DNA of 32,036 bases from contig CAMDCZ010000024.1 in NCBI GenBank assembly GCA_945890735.1, positions 1-32,036 of the forward strand, given 5' to 3'. Below the pieces are notes generated by a model. The model saw only the letters and a list, made by a program, of their open reading frames with translations, was not told the origin of the DNA and did no database searches. This DNA comes from Bordetella parapertussis (GTDB lineage Bacteria > Pseudomonadota > Gammaproteobacteria > Burkholderiales > Burkholderiaceae_C). This document shows positions 9,276-17,953 of the stretch, one piece after another; positions within the stretch are counted from its first letter, which is position 1; each line of letters starts with the position of its first letter. The position numbers were made by a program, and so were the translations under genes.

Positions 9276-10445
9276 TCAACTGGCCAGCCACAAACGCTCA
9301 ATCAGCCAAAACAAGGCAATCAGGAAAACAGTCACTGATATCCAACGGGTCAGCCATGCCTTGGACTTCTCAGTGCGCGCCAGCAACACGATCGGTATAC
9401 CCACGGCCAGGACGGCAGCGATTTGTCCCAGCTCCACCCCGATGTTGAATGCCAACAACGCCTCCAGGAAATACAAGTGGGACAGACCCAGCTCGCGCAG
9501 GCCATTGGCAAAGCCCATGCCATGAATCAGGCCAAACACCAGCGCCAGTTTCCAATGGCTGAGGACGATGCGTTTTTGCAAATTCAAGGCGGCCGACAGC
9601 ATGATCGACAAAGCGATGGCTGACTCGATCCAGCGCGATGGCAGGGTGATCCAGTCCATGACCGAGGCCAGCAAGGTGACCGAGTGCGCCAGGGTGAATG
9701 CGGTGATCACCTTGAGTGCAAACAACCATGCGGCACGGGTGCCAAGCTTGTGGGTGTCTGAGCCCCGCTGCAGGAGCATCAAACCTGGCAACAACAAGGT
9801 GAAAAGAAACAAGAGATGGTCAGGGCCGCCCCAAATATGCATGGCACCCTCTTGGGTGAACAAGCCCACGGTGGCCCAGCGCTTGGCGTCACCCATGGCA
9901 AACCGCTGGGTATCTTTGCTGGAATCGAAGACCGACGAGATTTCTTCTTGTCCCAACCGCAGTTTGAAAAAGGCCCGACCCAGCTTGTCGTTTTGGTTGA
10001 AAAACCCATACCGCACCACCACAAACTGCACCGTGGCCGGGATGCGCTGACCGCTGAAGCGCTGCCGGACATACAGGCCATCGTTGTGCAGCACCACCGA
10101 CTGATCGATGAAGTCCAAGGCATGTGCTTGCTCGTTGATATCCACCACCAATGAGGACTGAATGACCTGGGTGATGGCGGCTTGCTTGGCCTGCAGTTGC
10201 TCGGGTGTGGGGGTGGAAGTGGGTGTGTCCGTGCTGGCTTGCGCGGTGTTTTGTAACAAGCTGTTCAGGTCTCTGACGATGAAATCAATGTCGACGCGCA
10301 GTTGGCCATTGTCCTCGGTCACAGAAAGATAGCTGTTGCCTGTTTGGTGCGCTGACACAGGTGTTGCCACCAACAACACCATGAGCAACAAACCCGTGGT
10401 TGCTTGTTGCAGCCATGTCACCATCATGCGTAAAAAATCAGTCAT
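9276..10445 (-). CDS. HupE/UreJ-like membrane protein with exported N-terminal domain
   Basis: 389-residue protein. It has an N-terminal signal peptide with likely cleavage VSA|HQ after residue 32, then a periplasmic domain of about 160 residues and a C-terminal membrane domain of six to seven spans. The membrane part carries the HupE/UreJ type 2 signatures GGPDHLLFL, FTLAHSVTL, GLIHGMGFANG and FNIGVELGQ. Classic HupE/UreJ proteins take up nickel. The longer type 2 members are uncharacterised but keep the same His and Asp residues in the membrane, so metal transport is the likely role (inference). It is the last gene of a three-gene minus-strand operon, 7 bases after the preceding unknown gene. 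The mature N-terminal residue would be histidine, as in the two genes before it. Confidence 0.85.
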   Translation of the reverse strand: MTDFLRMMVTWLQQATTGLLLMVLLVATPVSAHQTGNSYLSVTEDNGQLRVDIDFIVRDLNSLLQNTAQASTDTPTSTPTPEQLQAKQAAITQVIQSSLVVDINEQAHALDFIDQSVVLHNDGLYVRQRFSGQRIPATVQFVVVRYGFFNQNDKLGRAFFKLRLGQEEISSVFDSSKDTQRFAMGDAKRWATVGLFTQEGAMHIWGGPDHLLFLFTLLLPGLMLLQRGSDTHKLGTRAAWLFALKVITAFTLAHSVTLLASVMDWITLPSRWIESAIALSIMLSAALNLQKRIVLSHWKLALVFGLIHGMGFANGLRELGLSHLYFLEALLAFNIGVELGQIAAVLAVGIPIVLLARTEKSKAWLTRWISVTVFLIALFWLIERLWLAS

Positions 10446-10452
10446 GGATTGG

Positions 10453-11169
10453 TCAAAAGTTTTTCAGGGCCTCTAGTGTCAGAGGTTTGAGGCTTTTCGG
10501 ATACTGGTTGCGCAACTGGGTCAGCAGTTGCTTGAATTTTTGACGCCCTTCAGCTGGTGCAAGCACTTGTTGATCGATGGCTTGCAGGGTGTGAATGGCT
10601 TGAATGAACTGCACCTCTTCCTGGTTGACGATCGGGTCCTTGGATTTGAGCAAGGTTTCGCCTATTTCAAGCAGTTGGATGAGTTCTTCGCGGGTTTGTG
10701 ACAAGGGCTTGAGCGGGTTGTCGGTGAAGCTGTCGTAAAACTGGTTTTTAAACAATCGGTAGGAGGCCAGCGTCGCATACCCAGCCTTGGGATGGAGCGA
10801 CAAAGCACGGCGGTAATGTTCCAAGGGCGACAAGTACAAACCGATCTGCATGGATTTTTGCAAAGTGAACCCGCCGCGGGCCAACTCGGCCAGCAGCACG
10901 GTTGACTCCAACCCATTGACGGCGCCATGGCTTTGGATGTCTTCGTTGAATAAATCGCGAATCTCATCCAAGGTGGTGGCCATCGTGAAGTGCGCCTTGG
11001 CTTTGTCGACCACCGAGCTTGAGGAAGCCAGCACTTGCTGGGTTTGCTGCAATGTCAACATGAAGCGCTGACGTGTGTCAGTGGTGATCGAGTCGTGCGC
11101 CCAGCTGCTCAGGCTGCAGGCACACCCCAGCAACCAAGCGCAGACACGCAGATGCAGCTGTCGCTTCAT
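10453..11169 (-). CDS. Exported protein of unknown function
   Basis: 238 residues. A clear Sec signal peptide (hydrophobic core CAWLLGCACSL) has a likely cleavage SWA|HD after residue 24. The mature part is mostly amphipathic helix with no recognised catalytic motif. It contains a segment LSPLEHYRRALSLHPKAGYA that resembles a single TPR-like helical hairpin, but I see no repeated unit. The start ATG overlaps the stop of the upstream TAXI-like gene by ATGA, and the HupE/UreJ-like gene follows after 7 bases, so the three proteins are made together and probably act in the same periplasmic process. I do not recognise a family. Confidence 0.7.
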   Translation of the reverse strand: MKRQLHLRVCAWLLGCACSLSSWAHDSITTDTRQRFMLTLQQTQQVLASSSSVVDKAKAHFTMATTLDEIRDLFNEDIQSHGAVNGLESTVLLAELARGGFTLQKSMQIGLYLSPLEHYRRALSLHPKAGYATLASYRLFKNQFYDSFTDNPLKPLSQTREELIQLLEIGETLLKSKDPIVNQEEVQFIQAIHTLQAIDQQVLAPAEGRQKFKQLLTQLRNQYPKSLKPLTLEALKNF

Positions 11170-11735
11170 GACTCGGCCGGCGCTGGTGGTGGTTCCAATT
11201 TCTCGCCACGGTAATGCGCCAGCGCACCAGGATGCAGTGCCATGCCAAACCGGGGGACGGCCGGCTTGAGCAGCTTCAAGCTGTTGGCAGATTCCATCAG
11301 GGCCATGGTCAGCAAATACGCATGGTAGAGCGGCAAATCCGGGCGACAGACCAGCAGGTGTTGACCATCATCCACCAAGATGTCGAGCTGCATGGGTGCA
11401 AATTCGGCAAAGGGTGGCGCGCCAGACACCATCTGTTGCGCATGCGCATGGGACAGCACCGCGAGCTTGACTTGGTCGGTTTTGAGCAAACTGGCGGTGC
11501 GCGTCATTTGGTGGGCGCGGCTCACCATGGCACGGCTGAGAGGCAGGTTCTCCCGCAACACCGCTACCCAGGCTTCGCCGGTGTTGTCTCCAGCTTCATC
11601 CTCCAGCGAGGTCATGATTTGCAAATTGCGCTTGCGAAAAACATTCCAAAAACGATAGGGTGTGTGCGCCCACGCGGACCCGGCTAACAACCCGCCCAGC
11701 AGGCTGAGTTGTGTCAAGAAGAAACGTCTGTTCAT
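11166..11735 (-). CDS. Short TAXI-like periplasmic protein with twin-arginine signal
   Basis: 189 residues. The N-terminus MNRRFFLTQLSLLGGLLAGSAWA is a short twin-arginine-like signal (RRFFL) with likely cleavage AWA|HT after residue 23. The mature part resembles the TAXI class of TRAP solute-binding proteins. It has a segment LLKTDQVKLAVLS, a later CRPDLPLYHAYLLTMAL helix (compare the R.DLPE..VY..TKAL pattern of the family) and the near-terminal LHPGALAHYRG, matching the usual HPGA..YY end. At 189 residues it is well short of the usual 300 or so, so it is a reduced or diverged member; no TRAP membrane subunits are nearby. The TTG at 11750 would add 5 residues and was not chosen. First gene of the three-gene set. 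Confidence 0.6.
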   Translation of the reverse strand: MNRRFFLTQLSLLGGLLAGSAWAHTPYRFWNVFRKRNLQIMTSLEDEAGDNTGEAWVAVLRENLPLSRAMVSRAHQMTRTASLLKTDQVKLAVLSHAHAQQMVSGAPPFAEFAPMQLDILVDDGQHLLVCRPDLPLYHAYLLTMALMESANSLKLLKPAVPRFGMALHPGALAHYRGEKLEPPPAPAES

Positions 11736-11748
11736 GAGAAGCGTTGCC

Positions 11749-11778
11749 AAAAAAAAGAGCGAGTTGAACTCGCTCTTT
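11749..11778 (-). terminator. Intrinsic terminator downstream of the acetamidase-like gene
   Basis: On the minus strand a 10-bp perfect stem (AAAGAGCGAG / CTCGCTCTTT, plus-strand 11754-11763 and 11769-11778) with a 5-base loop is followed directly by eight T residues (A-run on the plus strand, 11749-11756). This is a textbook Rho-independent terminator for the leftward acetamidase gene, ending about 20 bases after its stop codon. It lies only 14 bases before the start codon of the TAXI-like gene. Confidence 0.9.
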
Positions 11779-11796
11779 GCAGGGGTTGATCGGATG

Positions 11797-13050
11797 TTAT
11801 TTTTTGTCGAAGATTTCCATCGGGCAGATGGTCGTCACAGCATAGTTGGGCACGTCAACCACGTTGCTGATGCGCAAGTCACAGGCCACGCTGGCAACCA
11901 CCAGGGCTTGCTCTTTGCTCAGACCTTTGGTGGCCATCAGCCAGTCGAGCATGGCAATCAGTGAGTTGCGTGCAGCCAAGGTCACGTCGTTGGACAAGTT
12001 GGTCAAAGGCTTGATTTTTTCGCTGTCCAGGTAAGCCCATTGGGGAGGAACTTCACCAGCCTTTTTGAAGGGATAACCGACCACGGCGTGGAAGCTGTCT
12101 GGCTCCAATTTCTTGATTTGTGAGCCGCCTTCGAACATGGGTTGTTTGACCAAAGAAGCCATGCCTTTGCGGATTTCGGTGGAAACCGTCACAACAGCGC
12201 CCATTTCAATGGCGGTACCTGCCACTTCACCATCGCCTTGTGCATAGTGCACATCACCAATGAAGAAGCCGCAACCATCGATGAAGCAGGGCAACAGCAA
12301 TGTGGTGCCTTCGACCATTTGCTTGACGTCCATGTTGCCGCCGTTTTCACGGGGAGGCACGGTGCGCAGGCATTTGTCTTTGTGTGAACCATTGGGGCCA
12401 CAAATCTCGGCAGGGCGAGCGCTGATGGGCTGAGGGGGCAAAGCCACGCCACCTGCGGCACCCAGTTGGGCTTCGCGGGCCAGCCATTTTTCAACTTCTT
12501 CTTCGCCTGGCATCACGCCAACCGAGCCCATGAAACCATTCATGGGGATGCGAACGCCGGGCAACTGGGCAGAGACGGCCTCGTAGCGGTTCAACTTCCA
12601 GTTGGCGACATAAGGATCGGGAAACATGTCGGGCAAAAAGCCAAAACCAGGAATCAGCGTGGTGTAGCCGTATTCATTGGGGTTGATGTCAATCAGTTTG
12701 ATCGCCAACACATCGCCGCGCTTGGCGCCTTCGATGTAGATGGGGCCCGTCATCGGGTGGATCAAATTGGTGTCGATGGCGGTGACGTCTTTGGGTTTGG
12801 AATTGATATTGAGCTTGGCATCCAACGCGTCACGGGTGTGCACCACGATCAGGTCGCCGGGTTTGGCGCGCGCCACCGGTTTGATGGCAGGGTGGTAGCG
12901 GTTAAAGCAATTGGGGTCATTTTCGCAATGCTCCCCTTTTTTCTTCACTTCGACGATGGTTTGTGTCTTGACATCAGTGGTGTCGGCGACAGCAGGCAAT
13001 GCAAAGCAGCCCAAAAGCAGCCAAGCTAGCGAGGTTTTGTTGAATGACAT
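11797..13050 (-). CDS. Exported acetamidase/formamidase family protein
   Basis: 417 residues. A Sec signal peptide (LAWLLLGCFALPAVA) has likely cleavage AVA|DT after residue 22, so the protein should be periplasmic; most FmdA/AmdA relatives are cytoplasmic. Family features include the early KPGDLIVVHTRDA strand, HPMTGPIYIEGAKRGDVLAIKL, PMNGFMGSVGVMPG, a GGNMDVKQMVEGTTLLLP block and the GDVHYAQGDGEVAGTAIE segment that carries the metal/active-site residues in the family. The general reaction is hydrolysis of a short amide to ammonia and acid; substrate is unknown. It contains an insertion rich in Cys (EICGPNGSHKDKCLRTVPP), and other Cys pairs near the N-terminus (HCENDPNCF) may form disulfides, in keeping with export. 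Single-gene unit with its own terminator. Confidence 0.88.
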   Translation of the reverse strand: MSFNKTSLAWLLLGCFALPAVADTTDVKTQTIVEVKKKGEHCENDPNCFNRYHPAIKPVARAKPGDLIVVHTRDALDAKLNINSKPKDVTAIDTNLIHPMTGPIYIEGAKRGDVLAIKLIDINPNEYGYTTLIPGFGFLPDMFPDPYVANWKLNRYEAVSAQLPGVRIPMNGFMGSVGVMPGEEEVEKWLAREAQLGAAGGVALPPQPISARPAEICGPNGSHKDKCLRTVPPRENGGNMDVKQMVEGTTLLLPCFIDGCGFFIGDVHYAQGDGEVAGTAIEMGAVVTVSTEIRKGMASLVKQPMFEGGSQIKKLEPDSFHAVVGYPFKKAGEVPPQWAYLDSEKIKPLTNLSNDVTLAARNSLIAMLDWLMATKGLSKEQALVVASVACDLRISNVVDVPNYAVTTICPMEIFDKK

Positions 13051-13146
13051 GGGTATCCCTGTTTAAAAAATGTCAATGATAAGCCGAGGACCATCCTCTT
13101 GTAAAACCGGCTTGGGCGTTTGTGCGCCGACATAAAACCTTCATGT

Positions 13147-14004
13147 TCATGTGGTTTTCAGGGTTTTCATGGGTAAGCCGGGTGTGTTGCACCACTCGCT
13201 CCAGCTGCCGGCGTACAAAGCAGGGCAGCCCAGGCCAGCCACTTCCATCGCCAACACGTTGGGGACGGCGCTGATGCCACTGCCGCAATGGTGCACCACC
13301 GTGCTGGCATCGCGCCCATTGAGCAGTGTTTCAAACTCGGCCTTCAAGACCGCTGGGCTTTTCATGAAACCTTCGGGCGTGAAGTTGCTGGTGAACGGAC
13401 GGTTCAAGGCGCCGGGAATGTGGCCCGCCACCGGGTCAAAGGGCTCGGTTTCGCCGTGGAAGCGCGCTGGGGCGCGGGCATCCACGATGGTTTGCGTGGG
13501 CTTGTCCAATCCCGCTGCCACATCTGCCGTGTGTCGCAGGACCACCAAAGGTTCGCGCAGCACGAAGGCAGTCGCTTGGGTTGGCTTGGCAGGCCCTGAA
13601 GCCATCGCGCCACCGGCCGCCTCCCAAGCTTGCAAGCCGCCATCCAACACCGCCACGGCCTCGTGGCCGCACCATTTGAGCATCCACCACAAGCGGCCAC
13701 AGTAGTTCATGGTTTGGCGGTCATACACCACGACCTGGGTTTGGGCTGTGATCCCGCAAGCGCCCAGCCAATCGGCAAAGTGCTCGCGTGTCGGCAGGGG
13801 GTGTCGCCCTGCATTGACAGCCAGGGCTGGGTCATGGGTACACAAGTCGGTGTGGATGTCAGCGAACAAGGCGCCGGCGATGTGCTGTGTTTCAAATTGT
13901 TGGCGACCAGCGGCGTGATGGGTCAAGTCGGCGCTGCAATCGATGAGCACCAGGGGTGTGTGCAAGGCTTGCAACTGGCTGACGGAAATCAAGGTGGTGT
14001 ACAT
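13147..14004 (-). CDS. Two-domain rhodanese-type sulfurtransferase (mercaptopyruvate type)
   Basis: 285 residues made of two rhodanese domains. The N-terminal domain is catalytically inactive and includes HIAGALFADIHTDLC and VVVYDRQTMNYCGRLWWML. The C-terminal domain has the CH2A-like DARAPARFHGETEPFDPVAGHIPGA region and the active-site loop with C240 in HHCGSGISA. The CGSG form of the loop is typical of 3-mercaptopyruvate sulfurtransferases, whereas thiosulfate sulfurtransferases usually have CRKG. Predicted reaction is transfer of sulfur from mercaptopyruvate or thiosulfate to cyanide or a thiol acceptor. It starts 3 bases after the EamA transporter stop codon, so it is probably in one operon with the transporter and the Rieske oxygenase. 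Confidence 0.9.
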   Translation of the reverse strand: MYTTLISVSQLQALHTPLVLIDCSADLTHHAAGRQQFETQHIAGALFADIHTDLCTHDPALAVNAGRHPLPTREHFADWLGACGITAQTQVVVYDRQTMNYCGRLWWMLKWCGHEAVAVLDGGLQAWEAAGGAMASGPAKPTQATAFVLREPLVVLRHTADVAAGLDKPTQTIVDARAPARFHGETEPFDPVAGHIPGALNRPFTSNFTPEGFMKSPAVLKAEFETLLNGRDASTVVHHCGSGISAVPNVLAMEVAGLGCPALYAGSWSEWCNTPGLPMKTLKTT

Positions 14005-14007
14005 GGG

Positions 14008-14904
14008 TCAATGCTCCTCGGCGGGTGAGTCAGGGACAGCGCGGGTGCGCAAAACGGTGGAGGCAACACCACTGGCGATGATCAGCCACATGCCGATCCA
14101 GCCGATGGTGGGCAGTTGCTCTTCAAACAACAGCATGCCGTAGAGGGCGGCAAACACGATGCCGGTGTATTGCAAATTCGCCACGACCAAGGTGGAGCCG
14201 CGCGAAAACGCGCGGGTCAAACAAACTTGACCCAAAGAGGCCAGGATGCCCATGGGCAATAGCCAGAATGCATGGCCCCAATCCCAGGTGGACAAGCCGG
14301 TGACAGCCGTGCCCAACAAGCCGGCCAGCGTCGTGCCCAGCGCAAAATAAAACACAATGCGGGCCACGGGTTCGCCGGTGCGGCCCAGGGCCATCACGTG
14401 CAGGTAGGCAAACGCAGCGAAAAAGCCCGAAATCAAACCCACCAGGCCAGCAAACAGTTGGTTTTGCTCCAGGGTCGGACGCAACATCAACACCACACCC
14501 ACGAAACCAGCGAGTACCGCCAGCACCAGCGGGCCTTGGCGGCGCACGTCGTGTTGACCGCCGGTGAGCGCGCCCATCAAGGAGCCGCCGACCAAAAAGG
14601 CGGCGATCCACACGCTGCTCATGTAATTCAGGGTCATGGCAGTGGCCAAAGGCAGTTCGCCAATCGCATAAAACCAAGCACCGAGGGATGTGACACCCAC
14701 GATGCTGCGCCAAAAGTGCATGGCCGGGATGGTCGTTTTGAGGGACAGACCGCTAAAGCGCGCATAAATGGCCATGAACACCAGGCTGATCAGGCCACGG
14801 AAAAAAACCAATTCACTGGCGTGGAAATGAACCGATGCATATTTCACGCAAACGCTCATGCTGGCCAACAACGCTGCAGCCAGCAGCATCCATAAAGCTT
14901 GCAT
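14008..14904 (-). CDS. EamA/DMT superfamily transporter
   Basis: 298-residue inner-membrane protein with about ten predicted spans arranged as two EamA repeats, the second starting near FAGLVGLISGFFAAFAYLHV. The first repeat shows SELVFFRGLISLVFM and LPLATAMTLNYMSSVW, a pattern common to drug/metabolite exporters of this superfamily. Substrate cannot be predicted. Its start codon lies directly against the TAA stop of the Rieske oxygenase gene (14905-14907), and the sulfurtransferase gene follows after 3 bases, giving a tight three-gene minus-strand operon. Confidence 0.9.
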   Translation of the reverse strand: MQALWMLLAAALLASMSVCVKYASVHFHASELVFFRGLISLVFMAIYARFSGLSLKTTIPAMHFWRSIVGVTSLGAWFYAIGELPLATAMTLNYMSSVWIAAFLVGGSLMGALTGGQHDVRRQGPLVLAVLAGFVGVVLMLRPTLEQNQLFAGLVGLISGFFAAFAYLHVMALGRTGEPVARIVFYFALGTTLAGLLGTAVTGLSTWDWGHAFWLLPMGILASLGQVCLTRAFSRGSTLVVANLQYTGIVFAALYGMLLFEEQLPTIGWIGMWLIIASGVASTVLRTRAVPDSPAEEH

Positions 14905-16029
14905 TTAAGCCTTGTCGTGCATGCGTTGGTGATACCACTCGTGGAACTGCTGCATGCCGTCTTCCATCGGGCTTTGGTAGGGGCCGATTTCGTTGTCGCC
15001 GCGCTGCATCAAAGCCCAGCGGCCTTGGTCCATGCGTTCGGCAATCTCATCGTCCTCGATGCAGGTCTCCATGTAGGCCGCGCGTTGGGCCTCGACAAAC
15101 TCGCGTTCGAATGCCACGATTTCTTCCGGATAGAAGAACTGCACCATGTTCATGGTTTTGCGCGGTCCCATGGGATGCAAGCTGGAGACGGTGAGCACGT
15201 GGGGGTACCACTCGACCATGATGTGCGGGTAGTAGGTCAGCCAGATCGCGCCATGGGGCGGCACCGCGCCTTGGTTGTATTGCAGCAAGGCGTCGTGCCA
15301 GCGCTCGTAAATCGGACTGCCGGCTTTGCCCAGGCGGTTGGCCACACCAACGGTTTGCACGGAATACTCTTTTTTGAATTCCCATTGCAAATCGTCGCAG
15401 GTGACAAAGTTACCCAGCCCCGGATGGAAGGGGCCAACGTGGTAGTCCTCGAGGTAGACCTCAATGAAGGTTTTCCAGTTGTAGTTGCATTCATGCAGCT
15501 CGACGTGGTCCAGGGCGTAGCCCGTGAAGTCGAGTTGGCTGCGCGGGCCCATCTGGGCCAAATCGGCCTCGATGTCGCGGCCGTTGTCCTCAAACAGCAA
15601 GCCGTTCCACTCCCGCAGCTGGTAGTTGTTGAGGTTCAGGCACGGGTCCTGCTGAAAATGGGGTGCACCCAGCAACTGGCCATGGGAGCTGTAGGTCCAG
15701 CGGTGCAAGGGGCAGACGATGTTGCCGCCCATGGCACGGGCCGGATCGTTCAGGTTGCCACGGCCTTTGAGCATCACCGCCTGGCGGTGGCGACATATAT
15801 TAGAGATCAGTTCAATCCCTTGGGCATTGCGCACCAAAGCGCGGCCCTCGTGTTCTTGGGGCAGGGCCATGAAGTCGCCCACCTCGGGGACCGCCAAAGC
15901 GTGACCCACGTAACGCGGCCCTTGCTGGAACAGCAAAGCCATTTCGCGCTGGTAAAGCGCGTCGTCAAAGTAACTGGTAACTGGGAGTTGGCCAGAGGCC
16001 TGCTGCAGTTGAAGACTTAAATCAGACAT
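14905..16029 (-). CDS. Rieske non-heme iron ring-hydroxylating oxygenase, alpha subunit type
   Basis: 374 residues. The N-terminal Rieske domain binds a [2Fe-2S] cluster through C79, H81, C106 and H109 (CRHRQ and CPLHRW). The C-terminal catalytic domain carries the mononuclear iron site in the segment starting NYNWKTFIEVYLEDYH, with H197 and H202 as ligands, preceded by the bridging acidic residue of the EDYH motif. No beta subunit or reductase gene is adjacent. In Burkholderiales a gene of this type is often found divergent from xseB-ispA, which is the arrangement here. Substrate is unknown; an aromatic or a quaternary amine is possible. The start is the ATG ending at 16029. Confidence 0.9.
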   Translation of the reverse strand: MSDLSLQLQQASGQLPVTSYFDDALYQREMALLFQQGPRYVGHALAVPEVGDFMALPQEHEGRALVRNAQGIELISNICRHRQAVMLKGRGNLNDPARAMGGNIVCPLHRWTYSSHGQLLGAPHFQQDPCLNLNNYQLREWNGLLFEDNGRDIEADLAQMGPRSQLDFTGYALDHVELHECNYNWKTFIEVYLEDYHVGPFHPGLGNFVTCDDLQWEFKKEYSVQTVGVANRLGKAGSPIYERWHDALLQYNQGAVPPHGAIWLTYYPHIMVEWYPHVLTVSSLHPMGPRKTMNMVQFFYPEEIVAFEREFVEAQRAAYMETCIEDDEIAERMDQGRWALMQRGDNEIGPYQSPMEDGMQQFHEWYHQRMHDKA

Positions 16030-16158
16030 GGAACGTCCTGACCTAAAGACTCCCCACAGGGAGGTGATTAAAAAACTGGCAGGTCGCCAGAGGGAAGGGG
16101 ATTGTAGCCTCGTCCAAGCACACCCCTACAATCGCGCCCAAACCAACCTGCAAACCCC

Positions 16159-16413
16159 ATGACCAAGGCCGCCAAACCCCAAACCACCGCCCCCCAACCC
16201 GAGGCGGTACCCGCCAGTTACGAGGCCGGCTTGAAAGAGTTGGAGCAGTTGGTGGCCCTGCTCGAATCGGGCCAAATGCCGCTGGCCGATTTGCTGCAAA
16301 CCTACCAACGCGGGGCCTTCTTGCTCAACCACTGTCGCCAGCAATTGCAGGCGGTGGAGGATCAAATACAGGTGCTCGAAGCCGGCAGCCTGAAGTCCTG
16401 GACTGGCGAATGA
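16159..16413 (+). CDS. xseB: Exodeoxyribonuclease VII small subunit
   Basis: 84-residue protein. After a Lys/Pro/Ala-rich head it has the XseB helical core YEAGLKELEQLVALLESG, followed by the PLADLLQTYQRG segment and a second helix. It joins XseA to form exonuclease VII, which degrades single-stranded DNA. Its stop overlaps the ispA start by ATGA (16410-16413), the usual coupled arrangement in beta- and gammaproteobacteria. Confidence 0.93.
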   Translation: MTKAAKPQTTAPQPEAVPASYEAGLKELEQLVALLESGQMPLADLLQTYQRGAFLLNHCRQQLQAVEDQIQVLEAGSLKSWTGE

Positions 16414-17318
16414 GCAGTTTTGACATGACCGCCTGGAGCCAGGCGCACCTGTTGGCGGTTGAAGAGGCGCTGCAAGCCTGGGTGCCTGCAGACGCGCCGG
16501 CCCGCTTGGGCGAGGCGATGCGCTATGCGGTGCTCGATGGCGGTAAACGCCTGCGCCCCTTGTTGGTGTTGGCCAGCATGGAAGCGGTGCGTGACGCACA
16601 GCAGCAGCCCTGGATGCATGACGCGGCCATGCGCGCAGCCTGCGCCATGGAGCTGATCCACGCTTACTCTTTGGTTCATGACGACATGCCGTGCATGGAC
16701 AACGATGTGCTGCGCCGAGGCAAGCCAACGGTGCATGTGCAGTTTGGCCAAGCCCAGGCCTTGCTCGCCGGCGATGCTTTGCAAACCTTGGCGTTTGAGT
16801 TGCTCACGCCTGCGCCCGCCGACATTCCCCCGCAGGTTCAGGCGCAGTTGTGTGCCACCTTGGCCCGTGCAGCCGGTCATGCCGGCATGGCGGGCGGGCA
16901 AGCGATCGATTTGGCCAGCGTGGGCCTGCGCTTGAGTGCCGACGAATTGCGGCAAATGCACCGCTGCAAAACCGGTGCCCTGCTCGAGGCCAGCGTGGTG
17001 ATGGGTGCGCAGTGCGGACAGGCATCGGCCAGTGTGATGTCAGATTTGCGCCAATTTGGCCAAGCCCTGGGCGTGGCCTTCCAAGTGGTTGACGACATCT
17101 TGGATGTCACTGCGGATGCTTCGGTGCTTGGCAAAACCGTCGGCAAAGATGCCGCCAACGACAAACCCACTTACGTGTCGCTGCTGGGTTTGGAGGGCGC
17201 GAGGACAGAGGCCAATCGTTTGGCCGACCAGGCTTACCATGCACTGGTCCAAAGTGGATTGCCGGACACCCGAGCTTTGCAGGCTTTGGCGGCTTGGGTA
17301 TTGCAGCGTCAGCATTGA
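16410..17318 (+). CDS. ispA: Farnesyl diphosphate synthase (short-chain prenyl transferase)
   Basis: 302 residues. Condenses IPP with DMAPP and GPP to make FPP, the C15 precursor for quinones, undecaprenyl-P and, through CrtE, carotenoids and phytol. First aspartate-rich motif DDMPCMD at residues 91-97 and second motif DDILD later in VVDDILDVTADASVLGKT. The residue five positions before the first motif is Tyr (Y86), the bulky residue that limits chain length to C15 in this family. Translationally coupled to xseB. In related genomes the next gene is usually dxs; here a NnrU-like gene and then crtE follow. Confidence 0.93.
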   Translation: MSSFDMTAWSQAHLLAVEEALQAWVPADAPARLGEAMRYAVLDGGKRLRPLLVLASMEAVRDAQQQPWMHDAAMRAACAMELIHAYSLVHDDMPCMDNDVLRRGKPTVHVQFGQAQALLAGDALQTLAFELLTPAPADIPPQVQAQLCATLARAAGHAGMAGGQAIDLASVGLRLSADELRQMHRCKTGALLEASVVMGAQCGQASASVMSDLRQFGQALGVAFQVVDDILDVTADASVLGKTVGKDAANDKPTYVSLLGLEGARTEANRLADQAYHALVQSGLPDTRALQALAAWVLQRQH

Positions 17319-17336
17319 ATCAACAGGGAGAATCAC

Positions 17337-17936
17337 ATGGGCTTGTTCATACTGGGTTTGGTGTTGTTTGTGGGGGTCCATTCCCTGCGTGTTTTCGCCG
17401 AGGGTTGGCGCATCGCTTTGCAAGCGCGTTTGGGCGACAACATGTTCAAGGTTCTCTACAGCTTGGTTTCCTTGCTGGGCTTTGTCTTGATGGTCTATGG
17501 GTTTGGGCTGGTGCGCTGGGACAGTCCCATGCTGTGGGTGCCACCGGTAGCCACGCGCCACGCTGCGGCCTTGTTGATGTTGGTGTCCCTGGTGCTGCTG
17601 GTGGCCGCTTATGTGCCCCACAACAGTTTCAAACAACGTTTGCGCCACCCGATGGTGTTGTCGGTCAAGGTCTGGGCCCTGGCGCACTTGTTGGCCAATG
17701 GGCGCGTGGTTGACCTGGTGTTGTTTGGTACTTTTTTGGTCTGGTCGGTGCTGGTTTTTCGGGCCAGCCGGCAACGTGACCGTTTGGCCGCGCAGGCCCT
17801 GCCAGCCGATGCTGAGCCCACCGCACCGGCGATCAACCGCAATGCACGGGTGATCCTGATCGGCGTGGCGGTCTGGACCTTGCTGATGTTTGGCGGCCAC
17901 AGATGGTTATTTGGGGTCAGTCCACTGGGCATGTGA
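17337..17936 (+). CDS. NnrU family membrane protein
   Basis: 199-residue protein with about five membrane spans. It starts GLFILGLVLFVGVHSLRVF, and the conserved HP..LSVKVWALAHLLANGRVVDLVLFGTFLVWS block is the NnrU signature, shared with 15-cis-zeta-carotene isomerase of plants and cyanobacteria (Z-ISO). Bacterial NnrU was first linked to nitrite/nitric oxide metabolism, but its biochemical role is not settled. Here it sits between ispA and crtE. A carotenoid-related isomerase role is a speculative alternative; CrtI-type desaturases normally do not need Z-ISO. Histidines in HSLRVF and WALAHLLANGR could be haem ligands as in Z-ISO. Confidence 0.85.
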   Translation: MGLFILGLVLFVGVHSLRVFAEGWRIALQARLGDNMFKVLYSLVSLLGFVLMVYGFGLVRWDSPMLWVPPVATRHAAALLMLVSLVLLVAAYVPHNSFKQRLRHPMVLSVKVWALAHLLANGRVVDLVLFGTFLVWSVLVFRASRQRDRLAAQALPADAEPTAPAINRNARVILIGVAVWTLLMFGGHRWLFGVSPLGM

Positions 17937-17953
17937 ACCCGCCGGCAGGCGAG

